This document shows, in pieces, positions 26,346-35,514 of a stretch of 64,000 nt of DNA (position 1 is its first letter; every line of letters starts with the position of its first letter). Under the pieces are notes generated by a model. It made no database searches and was not told the DNA's origin. It worked only from the letters and a program-made list of their open reading frames with translations. Origin of the DNA: Streptomyces alboniger. GTDB lineage: Bacteria; Actinomycetota; Actinomycetes; Streptomycetales; Streptomycetaceae. The DNA lies in contig NZ_CP023695.1 of assembly GCF_008704395.1 (NCBI RefSeq), positions 2,914,001-2,978,000 of the forward strand, in the 5' to 3' direction. The position numbers were made by a program, and so were the translations under genes.

Positions 26346-26861
26346 GTGCCCTACGCCCCCGAAAACGACCACGACCGCAAGTTTCTCGATCTGGCCATCG
26401 CCCACTCCCGCCGCTCGCTCACCGACGGCAGTACGAAGAAGCCCTTCGGGGCCGTCGTCGTCGTGGGCGGAGACGTGGTGGGCGAGGGGGCGAACTCCGT
26501 CGTCGAGTCGTGTGATCCGACCGCGCATGCCGAGGTCGTGGCTCTGCGTGACGCGGGGCAGCGGCTCGGGACGTACCTCATGGAGAACGGCACGCTGTAT
26601 TCGAGCAGCGAGCCCTGCCCCATGTGTCTCGTCGCCTGTTACTGGGCCGGGATTCCACGGCTCGTCTACGGCGCCACCAGTCACGACGCCGCGGTCAACG
26701 GGCACGAGGATCTGCGGTTCTATCGGGAGCTGGCGCTGCCCAACGCGCAGCGGCGGATGCTGAACGAGGTGGCCGTCGACGGGGCGCCCCGCTCGGCCGC
26801 GGTGGACGTTCTCGCCGCGTGGGCGGCCGCGCAGCCGCATCCCGTGGAGCCGAAGCTCTGA
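26346..26861 (+). CDS. Nucleoside / guanine deaminase-like protein
   Basis: 171 residues from GTG 26346 with GGAGAGGGAG upstream. The cytidine-deaminase-fold zinc site is complete: CDPTAHAEVVAL (HAE) and SSSEPCPMCLVACYW (PCxxC). PFGAVVVVGGDVVGEGANSV and the length are typical for the guanine/adenine-type nucleoside deaminases and resemble GuaD more than CDA. It would hydrolyse an exocyclic amine of a nucleobase. It is probably the first chromosomal gene beyond the defence island; its base composition is back to the surrounding pattern. Confidence 0.85.
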   Translation: MPYAPENDHDRKFLDLAIAHSRRSLTDGSTKKPFGAVVVVGGDVVGEGANSVVESCDPTAHAEVVALRDAGQRLGTYLMENGTLYSSSEPCPMCLVACYWAGIPRLVYGATSHDAAVNGHEDLRFYRELALPNAQRRMLNEVAVDGAPRSAAVDVLAAWAAAQPHPVEPKL

Positions 26862-26949
26862 TGATCCCCCGCCCGGCCGGTTTACGGGCCTGCGCGTTAG
26901 CCTCGGGCCGAGAGACATCAGGGACGTATCACCGAGAGGCGGGCAAATT

Positions 26950-27252
26950 GTGGTGAGGATTCCGGGGGCCGTCGTGGCGGCGAGTGGGCTCATCGGGGGG
27001 TACGGCGTCGCCCGGTTCACCAAGAAGCGGCCCCTCGGGGGAATCGTGCTCGCCGCTGCCGGAGGCGTCGCCGCTCGGCAGTGGCAGCAGGCCGCCGGGA
27101 CGAAGACCGCCGCCGCGCTCAGCGCCGCGTACGTCGCCGGGTTCGCCGGGTCGCACCCCCTGGCCAAGAAGGTGGGCGCCTGGCCGTCCGTCCTCGGGGT
27201 CTCGGGGGCGGTCGGCGTCGCCTCGTATCTGCTTGCCGACCGGCGGGGCTGA
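26950..27252 (+). CDS. Small conserved membrane protein
   Basis: 100 residues, GTG 26950 (GTG 26953 also possible) after GAGGCGGG. Three to four short hydrophobic segments rich in Ala/Gly/Val (AVVAASGLIGGYGVARF, GIVLAAAGGVAARQW, AALSAAYVAGFAGSHPLA, SVLGVSGAVGVASYLLAD). No family recognised; likely an integral membrane protein. It converges on the AraC-type regulator gene. Confidence 0.65.
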   Translation: MVRIPGAVVAASGLIGGYGVARFTKKRPLGGIVLAAAGGVAARQWQQAAGTKTAAALSAAYVAGFAGSHPLAKKVGAWPSVLGVSGAVGVASYLLADRRG

Positions 27253-27280
27253 GGCGACCCCCCGGGGGGGGTGGGAGGAA

Positions 27281-28309
27281 TCAGCGGGCCGAGCCCCTGA
27301 ACGCCCCCCGGTAGACCCCCGGCGCCACCCCCACCCCCGCCGCGAAGTGCTGTCTCAGGGACGCCGCCGTACCGAAGCCCGACTCTGTCGCGATGCGGTC
27401 GATCGTGTGGTCCGTGGACTCCAGGAGTTCGCGCGCCCGGTCCACCCTGCGCTGCGTCAGCCACTGCATGGGCGTCAGGCCCGTCTCCTCCCGGAAGCGG
27501 CGGCTGAACGTGCGTACGCTCATCGATCCGACCGCCGCCAGGTCGGCCAGGGTCAGAGGGTCCGCCAGGCGGGTCAGGGCCCAGGCTCGGGCCGCGCCGG
27601 TCGACGTCAACTGCGGTTCCGCCAGAGGGCGTTGGATGTACTGGGACTGACCGCCCTCCCTGTGGGGCGGTACGACGGTGCGGCGCGCCACCTCCGCCGC
27701 GATCGCCGCGCCGTGGTCGGAGCGGATCAGATGGAGGCACAGATCGATGCCCGCCGCCTCGCCCGCCGAGGTGAGCACCTCGTTCTCGTCCACGTAGAGG
27801 ACGTCCGCGTCCACCGTCACCTCCGGGAACCTCCGCGCGAAGCGGTCCGCCGAGAGCCAGTGGGTCGTCGCCCTGCGCCCGTTCAGCAGGCCCGCCGCCG
27901 CCAGGACGAACGCGCCCGTGCAGATGGATGCCACCCTGCGGCCCTCCCGGAGGGCCAGCGCCGACACCAACTCCGTTGACAGGCCGCCCGGTTCCATTTC
28001 CTCGTCGCTCTCGTGCGACGCCGGGACCATCACCGTGTCCGCCGCCGCGACCACGTCCAGGCCGTGCTCCGCGTAGATCGGGAAGTCCGCGTCCGTGCGG
28101 ATCCTGCCGGGGCGTGGGGCGCACGTGCGTACGTCGTAGAGGAGGTCACCCGACGGCGAGCGGGCCGTGCCGAGCAGTTGGTGGACCAGGCCCAGTTCCA
28201 TGGGCAGTACGCCGTCCCTCACCAGGACCGCGACCGTCTGCCTCGGCTGCCTCGGCCGCCTCGGCTGCCTCGGCCGCCTCGCACCCGACGCATGCCTCGC
28301 CCCCGCCAT
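27281..28309 (-). CDS. GlxA-type transcriptional regulator (DJ-1/PfpI + AraC)
   Basis: 342 residues from ATG 28309 (GGGAGG 14 nt upstream); TTG 28345 and GTG 28339 are alternatives. The N-terminal DJ-1/PfpI-like domain includes VAVLVRDGVLPMELGLVHQL and RVASICTGAFVLAAAGLLNG with the nucleophile-elbow Cys. The C-terminal AraC domain has two helix-turn-helix motifs (TLADLAAVGSMSVRTFSRRF and TIDRIATESGFGTAASLRQH). The 5' end carries a short repeat (Pro-Arg-Gln/Arg units) before the domain starts. It lies 43 bp after the MFS gene on the same strand, so they may be co-transcribed and the regulator may control the transporter. Confidence 0.88.
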   Translation of the reverse strand: MAGARHASGARRPRQPRRPRQPRQTVAVLVRDGVLPMELGLVHQLLGTARSPSGDLLYDVRTCAPRPGRIRTDADFPIYAEHGLDVVAAADTVMVPASHESDEEMEPGGLSTELVSALALREGRRVASICTGAFVLAAAGLLNGRRATTHWLSADRFARRFPEVTVDADVLYVDENEVLTSAGEAAGIDLCLHLIRSDHGAAIAAEVARRTVVPPHREGGQSQYIQRPLAEPQLTSTGAARAWALTRLADPLTLADLAAVGSMSVRTFSRRFREETGLTPMQWLTQRRVDRARELLESTDHTIDRIATESGFGTAASLRQHFAAGVGVAPGVYRGAFRGSAR

Positions 28310-28352
28310 TGGCCTGGCCCCCGCCTCCCTTCTCGTCACGGCCAAGCCCCGG

Positions 28353-29894
28353 CTACCGCTTCACCGTCGACAACGGCTCCGCGATGTCCTCCAGCGAACG
28401 CCTCTCCGCCTTCACCGCGAACACCGCCGCCACCAGGCCCGCCGCGCACATCAGGCCCGCCCCGATCTGGAACGCGAGCACCGTGTCGCCGACCACGCCC
28501 GACTCGGTCAGCTTGGCGAAGATCAGGGGGCCGCTGATGCCGCCGGCCGCCGTGCCGATCGCGTAGAAGAAGGCGATGGCCATGGCGCGGGTCTCCATCG
28601 GGAAGATCTCGGAGACCGTCAGATACGCGCTGCTCGCGCCCGCCGACGCGAAGAACAGGACCACGCACCAGCAGGCCGTCAGCGTCGCCGCGCTGAGCGA
28701 GCCCCGGTCGAACAGCCAGGCCGTGAGGAAGAGCAGCACGCCGGAGACGATGTACGTCGACGAGATCATGATCCTGCGGCCCACCGTGTCGAAGAGCTTG
28801 CCGAGGAAGAGCGGGCCGAGGAAGTTGCCCGCGGCGATGACGGCGAAGTAGTAGCCCGTGCTGCCCGACGGGACGTCGAAGAACTTGGTCAGGATCGCGC
28901 CGAAGCCGAACGTGATCGCGTTGTACAGGAACGCCTGTCCGACGAAGAGCGACAGGCCGAGGACCGCGCGCTTGGGGTAGTCGCGGAAGACCGTCTTGGC
29001 GATCAGGCCGAAGCCGATGCTCTTGCGCTGGTGGATGGTGATCTCGCGGTCCGGCGGCGGCAGCGGCTCGCCCTTCTCCCGCTCGATCTCGCGCTCCACC
29101 GACGAGACGAGTTCCTCCGCCTTCTCCCCGTGCCCGTGGATGAGCTGCCAGCGCGGGCTCTCCGGGACGTGGCGGCGTACGAGGAGGATCACCAGGCCGA
29201 GTACGACGCCGAGGGCGAAGGTCAGCCGCCAGCCGAGGTCCTTGGGGAAGATGTCGGTGTTGAGCATGACGACCGAGAGCAGTGAGCCGCCGATCGCGCC
29301 GAGCCAGTAGCTGCCGTTGATGACGAGGTCGACACGGCCCCGGTACTTGGACGGGATCAGCTCGTCGATGGCCGAGTTGATGGCCGCGTACTCGCCGCCG
29401 ATGCCGAAGCCGGTCAGGAACCGGAAGAGGAAGAACCACCAGGCGTCGAAGGAGAGCGCCGTGAGCGCGGTGGCACCGAGGTACACCGCGAGGGTGACCA
29501 TGAAGAGCTTCTTGCGGCCGTACTTGTCGGTGAGCCGGCCGAAGAAGAGCGCCCCGGCGCAGGCCCCCGCCACGTACAGGGCCGCCGCGATGCCGGTGAC
29601 CTGCGCCGAGGAGATAGCGAGACCGCTGCCCTCCTCGGAGAGGCGGCTCGCGATGTTGCCGACGGTGGTGACTTCCAGGCCGTCCAGGATCCAGACCGTG
29701 CCGAGGCCTACGACGATCATCCAGTGCCAGTGGGACCAGGGGAGGCGGTCGAGGCGGGCGGGGACGGCCGTGGTGACGGTGGCTTCGGGGGCAGTGCCGG
29801 AGCCGGGGCCCGAGCCAGGGCCCGAGCCGGGGCCCGAGCCGGGGTCCGAGCCGGGGTCCGGGGGCGGCTCGGAGGACGTGGGCGACGCGGTCAT
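28353..29894 (-). CDS. MFS transporter (sugar-porter/metabolite type)
   Basis: 513 residues with about 12 transmembrane helices. The N-terminal 35 residues are a low-complexity Pro/Gly/Ser tail (12-bp DNA repeats). MFS signatures: GRLTDKYGRKKLFMVTLAVY in the 2-3 loop, FRFLTGFGIGGEYAAINSAI, DELIPSKYRGR (the sugar-porter PESPR-like follow-up is VPESPRWQL), and GKLFDTVGRRIMI in the 8-9 loop. The substrate is unknown; a sugar, polyol or aromatic acid is plausible. The AraC/GlxA gene follows closely, and a palindrome precedes it at 29960. Confidence 0.88.
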   Translation of the reverse strand: MTASPTSSEPPPDPGSDPGSGPGSGPGSGPGSGTAPEATVTTAVPARLDRLPWSHWHWMIVVGLGTVWILDGLEVTTVGNIASRLSEEGSGLAISSAQVTGIAAALYVAGACAGALFFGRLTDKYGRKKLFMVTLAVYLGATALTALSFDAWWFFLFRFLTGFGIGGEYAAINSAIDELIPSKYRGRVDLVINGSYWLGAIGGSLLSVVMLNTDIFPKDLGWRLTFALGVVLGLVILLVRRHVPESPRWQLIHGHGEKAEELVSSVEREIEREKGEPLPPPDREITIHQRKSIGFGLIAKTVFRDYPKRAVLGLSLFVGQAFLYNAITFGFGAILTKFFDVPSGSTGYYFAVIAAGNFLGPLFLGKLFDTVGRRIMISSTYIVSGVLLFLTAWLFDRGSLSAATLTACWCVVLFFASAGASSAYLTVSEIFPMETRAMAIAFFYAIGTAAGGISGPLIFAKLTESGVVGDTVLAFQIGAGLMCAAGLVAAVFAVKAERRSLEDIAEPLSTVKR

Positions 29895-29959
29895 GGCGGG
29901 CGGCTCCTTCCGCTGTTCCCACGTCGCCGGCCCGCGGCTCGCGCTGCGCTGGCGACGGC

Positions 29960-29977
29960 TCTCTCAACGCTGAGAGA
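29960..29977. promoter_or_regulatory. Perfect inverted repeat upstream of the MFS gene
   Basis: TCTCTCA (29960-29966), ACGC, TGAGAGA (29971-29977). It sits about 65 bp upstream of the MFS start, in the 192-bp space shared with the convergent end of the DUF445 gene. Plausible operator for the downstream GlxA-type regulator; binding is inference. Confidence 0.4.
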
Positions 29978-30086
29978 ACTCCTCCAGAGTGCCCAGCAAA
30001 CGCCGCCTCACGCGCGCTGGACCCGCCGGACGATCACAGGACACGCCGGGCCGCAGGGCACCCCGGCACCCGGTCTCCGCGAACCC

Positions 30087-31451
30087 CTACCCCACGAACA
30101 CCCGCGACACCGCATAGATCGCGAGCCCCGCGAGGGAGCCGACCACCGTGCCGTTGATCCGGATGAACTGGAGGTCCCGCCCGATGTGCGCCTCGATCTT
30201 CTTCGAGGTGTGCTCCGCGTCCCAGCCCGCCACCGTGTCGGTGATGAGCGAGGTGATCTCGTCGCGGTAGGTCGTGACCACGTAGACGGCCGCGCCCTCG
30301 ACCCAGCCGTCGACCTTCTGCTGGAGCCGCCCGTCCTGCGCCATCCGCGAGCCGAGCGAGAGCAGCGAGGCCCGCACGCGCAGCCGCAGTTCGCTGCGCT
30401 CGTCCTCGGCGGCGGCCACGATCATGGACCGTACGGCCGACCAGGCGGAGGCGATCAGGTCCTGCACCTCGCCGCGCGCCAGGATGTCCCCCTTGAGGCG
30501 CTCCACGCGCGCGCGGGTGTCCGAGTCGGACTGGAGGTCGGCGGCGAAGTCCGCGAGGAAGCGGTCGACGGCGCCGCGCGCGGGGTGCTCGGGCATGTCC
30601 CGCATCTCGGTCACGAAGCGCAGCAGTTCCTTGTAGACGCGCTCGCCGACCCGCTTGTCGACGAACCGCGGGGTCCAGCCGGGCGCCCCGCCCTGGACCG
30701 CGTCCATCACGGAGTCGGCGTGCTCGACCAGCCAGTCGTGCGCGCGTACGCAGACCAGGTCGACGACCCTGTGGTGGCCGCCGTCGGCGACGATCTTCTC
30801 CAGCATCTTCCCGATGCCGGGCGCGATCTCCTGGGCGTCGGCGCGGCGCGTGATGGCCTCGCCGACGACGGCCTGGACGTCCGAGTCGCGCAGGACGGTC
30901 AGGGCGCCGCGCAGCGCCGTGGCCAGCTCGGCGGTGACGCGGTCGGCGTGCGCGGGCTCGGCGAGCCAGGTGCCGAGGCGGGCGCCGATGCCGACGGCGT
31001 GCAGGCGGCCGCGGACGACGTCGGCGGAGAGGAAGTTCTCCCCCACGAAGTCGCCGAGCGAGGCGCCCAGCTGGTCCTTCTTGTTCGGGATGATCGCCGT
31101 GTGCGGGATGGGCAGGCCGAGCGGGTGGCGGAAGAGCGCCGTCACCGCGAACCAGTCGGCGAGCGCGCCGACCATGCCGGCCTCGGCCGCGGCGGCGACG
31201 TAACCGGCCCAGGTCCCGGCGCCCGAGTGCTGCGCCCACTTCGCGAGGACGTAGACGACCGCGACGAAGACGAGCAGCCCCGTCGCCGTGATCTTCATCC
31301 GGCGTACGCCGCGCCGCTTCTCCTCGTCGGCGGGGCTGTACGTGAAGCCACCCGGAGTCACGGGGGCCCGCGCTGCTCCGAACGGCGTACCCTCACCCGG
31401 TTCACGCCCCTTGCCGGGTTCGGAGGTTTTCTCCGCGTTTGCGCTCTCCAC
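30087..31451 (-). CDS. DUF445 domain membrane protein
   Basis: 454 residues from GTG 31451 with GGTGGAG upstream. An N-terminal disordered stretch of about 50 residues is followed by a TM helix (TGLLVFVAVVYVLAKW) and the DUF445 hallmark EAGMVGALADWFAVTALFRH and LPIPHTAIIPNKKDQLGASL. The long helical central part ends in a C-terminal TM segment (INGTVVGSLAGLAIYAVSRV). The family is widespread in actinobacteria, and its function is unknown. It is divergent from the SGNH hydrolase gene at 31668. Confidence 0.88.
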   Translation of the reverse strand: MESANAEKTSEPGKGREPGEGTPFGAARAPVTPGGFTYSPADEEKRRGVRRMKITATGLLVFVAVVYVLAKWAQHSGAGTWAGYVAAAAEAGMVGALADWFAVTALFRHPLGLPIPHTAIIPNKKDQLGASLGDFVGENFLSADVVRGRLHAVGIGARLGTWLAEPAHADRVTAELATALRGALTVLRDSDVQAVVGEAITRRADAQEIAPGIGKMLEKIVADGGHHRVVDLVCVRAHDWLVEHADSVMDAVQGGAPGWTPRFVDKRVGERVYKELLRFVTEMRDMPEHPARGAVDRFLADFAADLQSDSDTRARVERLKGDILARGEVQDLIASAWSAVRSMIVAAAEDERSELRLRVRASLLSLGSRMAQDGRLQQKVDGWVEGAAVYVVTTYRDEITSLITDTVAGWDAEHTSKKIEAHIGRDLQFIRINGTVVGSLAGLAIYAVSRVFVG

Positions 31452-31667
31452 TCACTCCACCTGGCCCGTTCGCCTCGTCGTCGTCCTCATGGTCCTCGCG
31501 TCCTGTGTTCTCCGTCCCTTCCTCCCTACTCCTGGAACGAACGACAAGTTCCCGGCGTCGATATGAGCAGAGGGGGGCAGTGTCGGCCGCCTCACGGCCC
31601 ATGCCGCATCATGGGGTGATCACACCGGAGCCTCGGGGCTCCCCCTGCCCGAGGAGAAAGAGCCCGC

Positions 31668-32990
31668 ATGACCAAGCGTCACGGTTATGCCCTTCTCGCC
31701 GCGGTCATCGCGGTCATAGTGGTGATTTCCGCCGGTATATACGTCGGCGTCGCCGGCACCGACGACGGCTCGCGCGACACCATCAGCGCGGGCCCGCGAG
31801 GCCCCCGCAACTCCGCCGACCCCGCCTCCTCCGGCACCTGGGTCGGCTCCTGGTCCGCCTCGCCCGCGGGGTTCGAACCGGGCACCGAGCGCAAGGGGTT
31901 CGCCGGGCGCTCCATCCGCAACGTCGTGCACACCAGCGTCGGCGGCGAGAGCGCCCGCATCACCCTGTCGAACCTCTACGGAACCACGCCGCTGAGCGTC
32001 ACGCACGCCTCCATCGCGCTGGCCTCCGCGTCGAACGCCCCGGCCGTCGTGCCCGGCACGCTGCGCCGCCTCACGTTCAACGGCAACACCTCGGTGCTCA
32101 TCCCGCCGGGCGCCCAGGTGATGAGCGACGCCGCCCGCCTGCGCGTCCCGCACGACGCCGACCTGCTGGTCACGACGTACTCGCCGACGCCCTCGGGCCC
32201 GGTCACCTACCACCCGCACGCGCGCCAGATCAGCTACGTCGCCGAGGGCGACCGCACCGAGGACCCGGCCGGTGACGCGTACACCGAGCAGAGCCCGTTC
32301 TGGCGCTACCTCTCCGCCGTGGACGTGCTCAGCAACGAGACCGACGGCACCGTCGTGGTCTTCGGCGACTCCATCACCGACGGCATCTCGTCCACGATGG
32401 GCGCCAACCGCCGCTGGACCGACGTCCTCGCCGACCGGCTGCGCACCGAGTCGGGCGCGCCGCGCTACGGCGTGGTGAACCAGGGCATCAGCGGCAACCG
32501 CATCCTCTCGGACGGCCGCGGGCGGCCCGCGGCGAACCCGAGCGGCCTCTCCCGCTTCGACCGTGACGTCCTGAACCGCACGGGCGTCAAGGCCGTCGTC
32601 ATCGCCCTCGGCGTCAACGACATCCTGCGCAACCCGCACCAGAACAATTCGGACCGCATCGTCGAGGGCCTGCGCGAGCTGACCCGCCAGGCCCACACGC
32701 GCGGGCTGCGGGTCGTCGGCGCGACGGTGATGCCGTTCGGCGGGCACCGCGGTTACGGGCCCGCTCTCGAAGCGGTGCGGCAGGGCGTGAACGAACAGAT
32801 CCGCTCGGGGAAGGTCTTCGACGAGGTCGTCGACTTCGACCGGGCGCTGCGGGACCCGTACGACCCGCGCAAGCTGCGGGAGCGGTACGACTCCGGGGAC
32901 CATCTGCATCCCTCGGACGCGGGGTTCCGCGCGATGGCGGAGACGTTCAATCCCGCGCACCTGAAGGGTTCGGCGGCGGCCGAGCTGTAG
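31668..32990 (+). CDS. Secreted SGNH/GDSL-family hydrolase
   Basis: 440 residues from ATG 31668 after GAGGAGAAAG. An N-terminal signal anchor (YALLAAVIAVIVVISAGIYV) exports the protein. The SGNH core begins at VVVFGDSITDGISSTMGANR (block I Ser), with block II Gly in QGISGNRIL, block III VVIALGVNDILRN, and the C-terminal GDHLHPSDAGF (Asp-x-x-His). The N-terminal third (GTWVGSWSASPAGFEPGTER onward) is the beta domain seen in Streptomyces esterases of this kind. It probably deacylates or de-esterifies polysaccharides or lipids outside the cell. Confidence 0.88.
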   Translation: MTKRHGYALLAAVIAVIVVISAGIYVGVAGTDDGSRDTISAGPRGPRNSADPASSGTWVGSWSASPAGFEPGTERKGFAGRSIRNVVHTSVGGESARITLSNLYGTTPLSVTHASIALASASNAPAVVPGTLRRLTFNGNTSVLIPPGAQVMSDAARLRVPHDADLLVTTYSPTPSGPVTYHPHARQISYVAEGDRTEDPAGDAYTEQSPFWRYLSAVDVLSNETDGTVVVFGDSITDGISSTMGANRRWTDVLADRLRTESGAPRYGVVNQGISGNRILSDGRGRPAANPSGLSRFDRDVLNRTGVKAVVIALGVNDILRNPHQNNSDRIVEGLRELTRQAHTRGLRVVGATVMPFGGHRGYGPALEAVRQGVNEQIRSGKVFDEVVDFDRALRDPYDPRKLRERYDSGDHLHPSDAGFRAMAETFNPAHLKGSAAAEL

Positions 32991-32991
32991 A

Positions 32992-33007
32992 GCGCCCGAA
33001 GGGGCGC
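32992..33007. terminator. Hairpin between convergent genes
   Basis: GCGCCC (32992-32997), loop GAAG, GGGCGC (33002-33007), situated between the stops of the SGNH and DUF1707 genes. A short GC stem without a T tract, as is normal in Streptomyces. Confidence 0.55.
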
Positions 33008-33008
33008 C

Positions 33009-33689
33009 TCAGTCCCGCTCCTTGCGTCGTTCCAGCTTCTCTCTTCGCCGCTCCTCCTTGAGGCGCAGCTTCTCCGCCCTGCGGAGTTTGCGGTCGACGC
33101 CCACCCCGCCCATCAGGGCGAAGCCCTTGACGACCACGCGGGGCGAGCCGGGCGTGCCCGGGCCGGTCGCCTTGTCGTCGAAGCCGCCCATGATGCCGAA
33201 GCCCTTGACCACCACGTTCAGCTCCTGGGGCACGACGACCTGGAGCCCGCCCATGATGGTGAAGCAGCGGATCTCCACGTCGCGCTCCGCGAAGTAGGCC
33301 TCGCGCAGGTCGATCTCGCCGCCGCCCCACATCGCGAACGCGGTGAACTGCCGCCCCACCGTCCAGCCGCCCTTGCGGCTGAAGCCGCTCCAGAAGGCGA
33401 AGCCGCCGGTCGAGGTGGGCTCGTGGTCCACCATCCGCGCGGCCCAGTCGATGGCCGCGGGGTCGCCGCTCTCGGGCCGCTTCACCATGGAGACCTTGGC
33501 GCCGTGCGCCGGCAGGTCGCGGGTCAGCGGCTCCAACTCGCCGTACGTACGGGCCTTGTACGCGGCGTCGAGGCGCTCCTCGAACTCCGTCATGTCGAGG
33601 CGGCCCTCGGCCATCGCGTCCCGCAGCACTTCGGCGACCCGCTCTCGGTCGGCGTCGGAAGCCCGCAGCTCGGGGAGTTTCTCACTCAT
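33009..33689 (-). CDS. DUF1707 (SHOCT-like) protein with LiaF-like C-terminal region
   Basis: 226 residues from ATG 33689; the frame to 33806 has no usable start. The N-terminal DUF1707 motif is clear: LRASDADRERVAEVLRDAMA, EGRLDMTEFEERLDAAYKAR, TYGELEPLTRDLP. Residues about 115-200 repeat short beta-strand units (FTIMGGLQVVVPQELNVVVK, GFGIMGGFDDKATGP, GFALMGGVGVDRKL) like the C-terminal LiaF/DUF2154 beta fold. The last 25 residues are very basic. No membrane segment, so it is cytosolic. It precedes the ABC gene on the same strand? It lies downstream of it (gap 10 bp), so it may be co-transcribed. Confidence 0.82.
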   Translation of the reverse strand: MSEKLPELRASDADRERVAEVLRDAMAEGRLDMTEFEERLDAAYKARTYGELEPLTRDLPAHGAKVSMVKRPESGDPAAIDWAARMVDHEPTSTGGFAFWSGFSRKGGWTVGRQFTAFAMWGGGEIDLREAYFAERDVEIRCFTIMGGLQVVVPQELNVVVKGFGIMGGFDDKATGPGTPGSPRVVVKGFALMGGVGVDRKLRRAEKLRLKEERRREKLERRKERD

Positions 33690-33699
33690 GGGGGGAAGC

Positions 33700-34668
33700 C
33701 TACGAGGTCGCCTTCTCCGCGTACATCTTGGCGATGACCGCCTCGATGTCCGGCTCCCTGATGGAGAGATCGGCCATCGGGTACCGCGCCGCGATCCGCG
33801 CGACAAGCGGAGCCGCCGACTCCGCGGCGGGGAAGGCCAGCCACTGGCGGGGGCCCTCCACCTTCACCACCCGCGCCGACTCCACCTCCATGGGCGGAAG
33901 TTCGCGCTCCAGATCCACCACGAGGGTGCGCTCGCTCTCCCCCACCTCGTGCAGACCGGCGAGCGGACCGTCGTACATCAGCCGCCCGTGGTCGATGACC
34001 ATCACGCGCTCGCACAGCTGCTCGATGTCGGTGAGGTCGTGTGTGGTGAGCAGGACCGTCGTGCCGGACTCCGCGTTCAAGTCCCGCAGGAAACCCCGCA
34101 CCTTCGCCTTGCTGATGACGTCCAGGCCGATCGTCGGCTCGTCCAGATACAGCACCTCGGGGTCGTGGAGCAGCGCCGCCGCGATGTCGCCCCGCATCCG
34201 TTGCCCGAGCGAGAGCTGGCGCACGGGGACGTCAAGCAGGGCGCCCAGTTCGAGGAGTTCCACGCACCGGTCCAGGTTCTCGTGGAAGCGGGTGTCCGGG
34301 ATGCGGTACATCCGGTGCATCAGGCGGTAGGAGTCGATCAGCGGCAGGTCCCACCACAGCGTCGTGCGCTGGCCGAAGACCACGCCGATGCGCTGGGCGA
34401 GCCTCGTCCGCTCCCGCGAGGGGTCGATGCCCGCGACCCGCAGCCGGCCGCCGCTCGGCGTGAGGATCCCGGTCAGCATCTTGATCGTCGTCGACTTGCC
34501 CGCGCCGTTCGGCCCGATGTAGCCGACCATCTCGCCGCGCGGCACGGTGAAGGAGATCCCGTCGACGGCCCGCACCTCGTGCCGCTCGCGCCGCAGGAAC
34601 CCCGTCTTCCTGCGTACGTCGAAGACCTTCTCGACGCCCTCCAGTTCGATGAGGTCGGCTGTGTCCAC
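33700..34668 (-). CDS. ABC-2-type exporter, ATP-binding subunit
   Basis: 322 residues from GTG 34668. Walker A YIGPNGAGKSTTIKMLTGIL (about 48-67), signature QLSLGQRMRGDIAAALLHDP, Walker B EVLYLDEPTIGLDVISK and switch His LLTTHDLTD. The C-terminal about 80 residues are an accessory domain typical of the ABC-2 'daunorubicin-type' exporters. It pairs with the two permeases encoded just upstream; the three form an operon read right to left. The exported substrate is unknown. Confidence 0.9.
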   Translation of the reverse strand: MDTADLIELEGVEKVFDVRRKTGFLRRERHEVRAVDGISFTVPRGEMVGYIGPNGAGKSTTIKMLTGILTPSGGRLRVAGIDPSRERTRLAQRIGVVFGQRTTLWWDLPLIDSYRLMHRMYRIPDTRFHENLDRCVELLELGALLDVPVRQLSLGQRMRGDIAAALLHDPEVLYLDEPTIGLDVISKAKVRGFLRDLNAESGTTVLLTTHDLTDIEQLCERVMVIDHGRLMYDGPLAGLHEVGESERTLVVDLERELPPMEVESARVVKVEGPRQWLAFPAAESAAPLVARIAARYPMADLSIREPDIEAVIAKMYAEKATS

Positions 34669-34674
34669 GGCGGT

Positions 34675-35514
34675 TCAGCTCCCTGTGCTGCGGTAGGAAC
34701 GAAGGCCCGCGCGCCAGGCGAGACCGGCGAGAGCGAGGCAGGCGACGGCGACCGACGGGGGCGTGAAGGCCGCCCACACCGGCAGGTCGAGGGGGTAGGG
34801 CCGGCCCAGGACGTACAGCACGGGCAGCCAGTTCACGAAGGCCAGCGGCAGCACGAAGGTGACGCCCCGCACCAGGTCCTTGGCGAAGACCGACGGCGGG
34901 TACTGGAGCAGCGTCGTGCCCCCGTACGTGAAGGCGTTCTGCACCTCCGCAGCGTCCTGCGCCACGAACTGGAAGGCCCCGCCCGCCACGAACAGGGCCC
35001 CGAAGATGCCCGCGCCGCTGACCAGCATCAGCGGCACCATCAGGACCTTCAGCGGGCTCCATTCGATGTCCAGGACCACGAGCGCGTACGCGAGGACGAG
35101 CGCGCCCTGGGTCAGCCGCCCGAGCCGGTGCAGCCCGAACCGGTCGGCGGCGACCTGCGCGAGCACCGGGGCGGGCCGCACCAGCAGCGTGTCGAGCGTG
35201 CCGTCGCGCACCCGCCTGCCGAGCCGGTCCATGGATCCGAGGGACAGGTCGGCGAGCCCGAACGCGGTGCAGGAGGCGCCGTACAGGAAGGCGATCTCCG
35301 GCAGCGAGTAGCCGCCGAGCCGGTCCACCTGGGAGAACATCAGCAAGATCGCCGCGAAGTCGAACGCGGTCACCGCGAAGTTGCCGAGCGCGGTCATCGC
35401 GAAGGAGAGGCGGTAGGCCATCAGGGAGCGGATCCACATGGCGGAGATCAGCCGGTAGGCCCGCAGCCCGGAGCGCACCCGCGCCAGGCCGGGGTGCGGG
35501 TCGAGGTCAGCCAC
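34675..35514 (-). CDS. ABC-2 family exporter permease (DUF990-like) 1
   Basis: 279 residues, GTG 35514, overlapping the stop of the upstream permease by 8 bp. Six hydrophobic segments are visible; MADLDPHPGLARVRSGLRAY precedes the first. The middle cytoplasmic loop LGSMDRLGRRVRDGTLDTLL and the C-terminal WAAFTPPSVAVACLALAGLA match the ABC-2 family of paired permeases. Forms a heterodimeric channel with the next permease and the ATPase at 34668. Confidence 0.88.
   Translation of the reverse strand: MADLDPHPGLARVRSGLRAYRLISAMWIRSLMAYRLSFAMTALGNFAVTAFDFAAILLMFSQVDRLGGYSLPEIAFLYGASCTAFGLADLSLGSMDRLGRRVRDGTLDTLLVRPAPVLAQVAADRFGLHRLGRLTQGALVLAYALVVLDIEWSPLKVLMVPLMLVSGAGIFGALFVAGGAFQFVAQDAAEVQNAFTYGGTTLLQYPPSVFAKDLVRGVTFVLPLAFVNWLPVLYVLGRPYPLDLPVWAAFTPPSVAVACLALAGLAWRAGLRSYRSTGS

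Noticed and set aside
26271..28124. 617-codon minus frame across the deaminase and membrane-protein genes
   Set aside because: Antisense to the deaminase with intact zinc motifs; product is low-complexity Gly/Arg/Pro. Shadow.
28230..28290. Tandem CCTCGGC/TGCCTCGG repeats as a CRISPR or VNTR
   Set aside because: The units are short, uninterrupted and coding (Pro-Arg-Gln), with no spacers. Simple low-complexity codon repeat at the start of the AraC-type gene.
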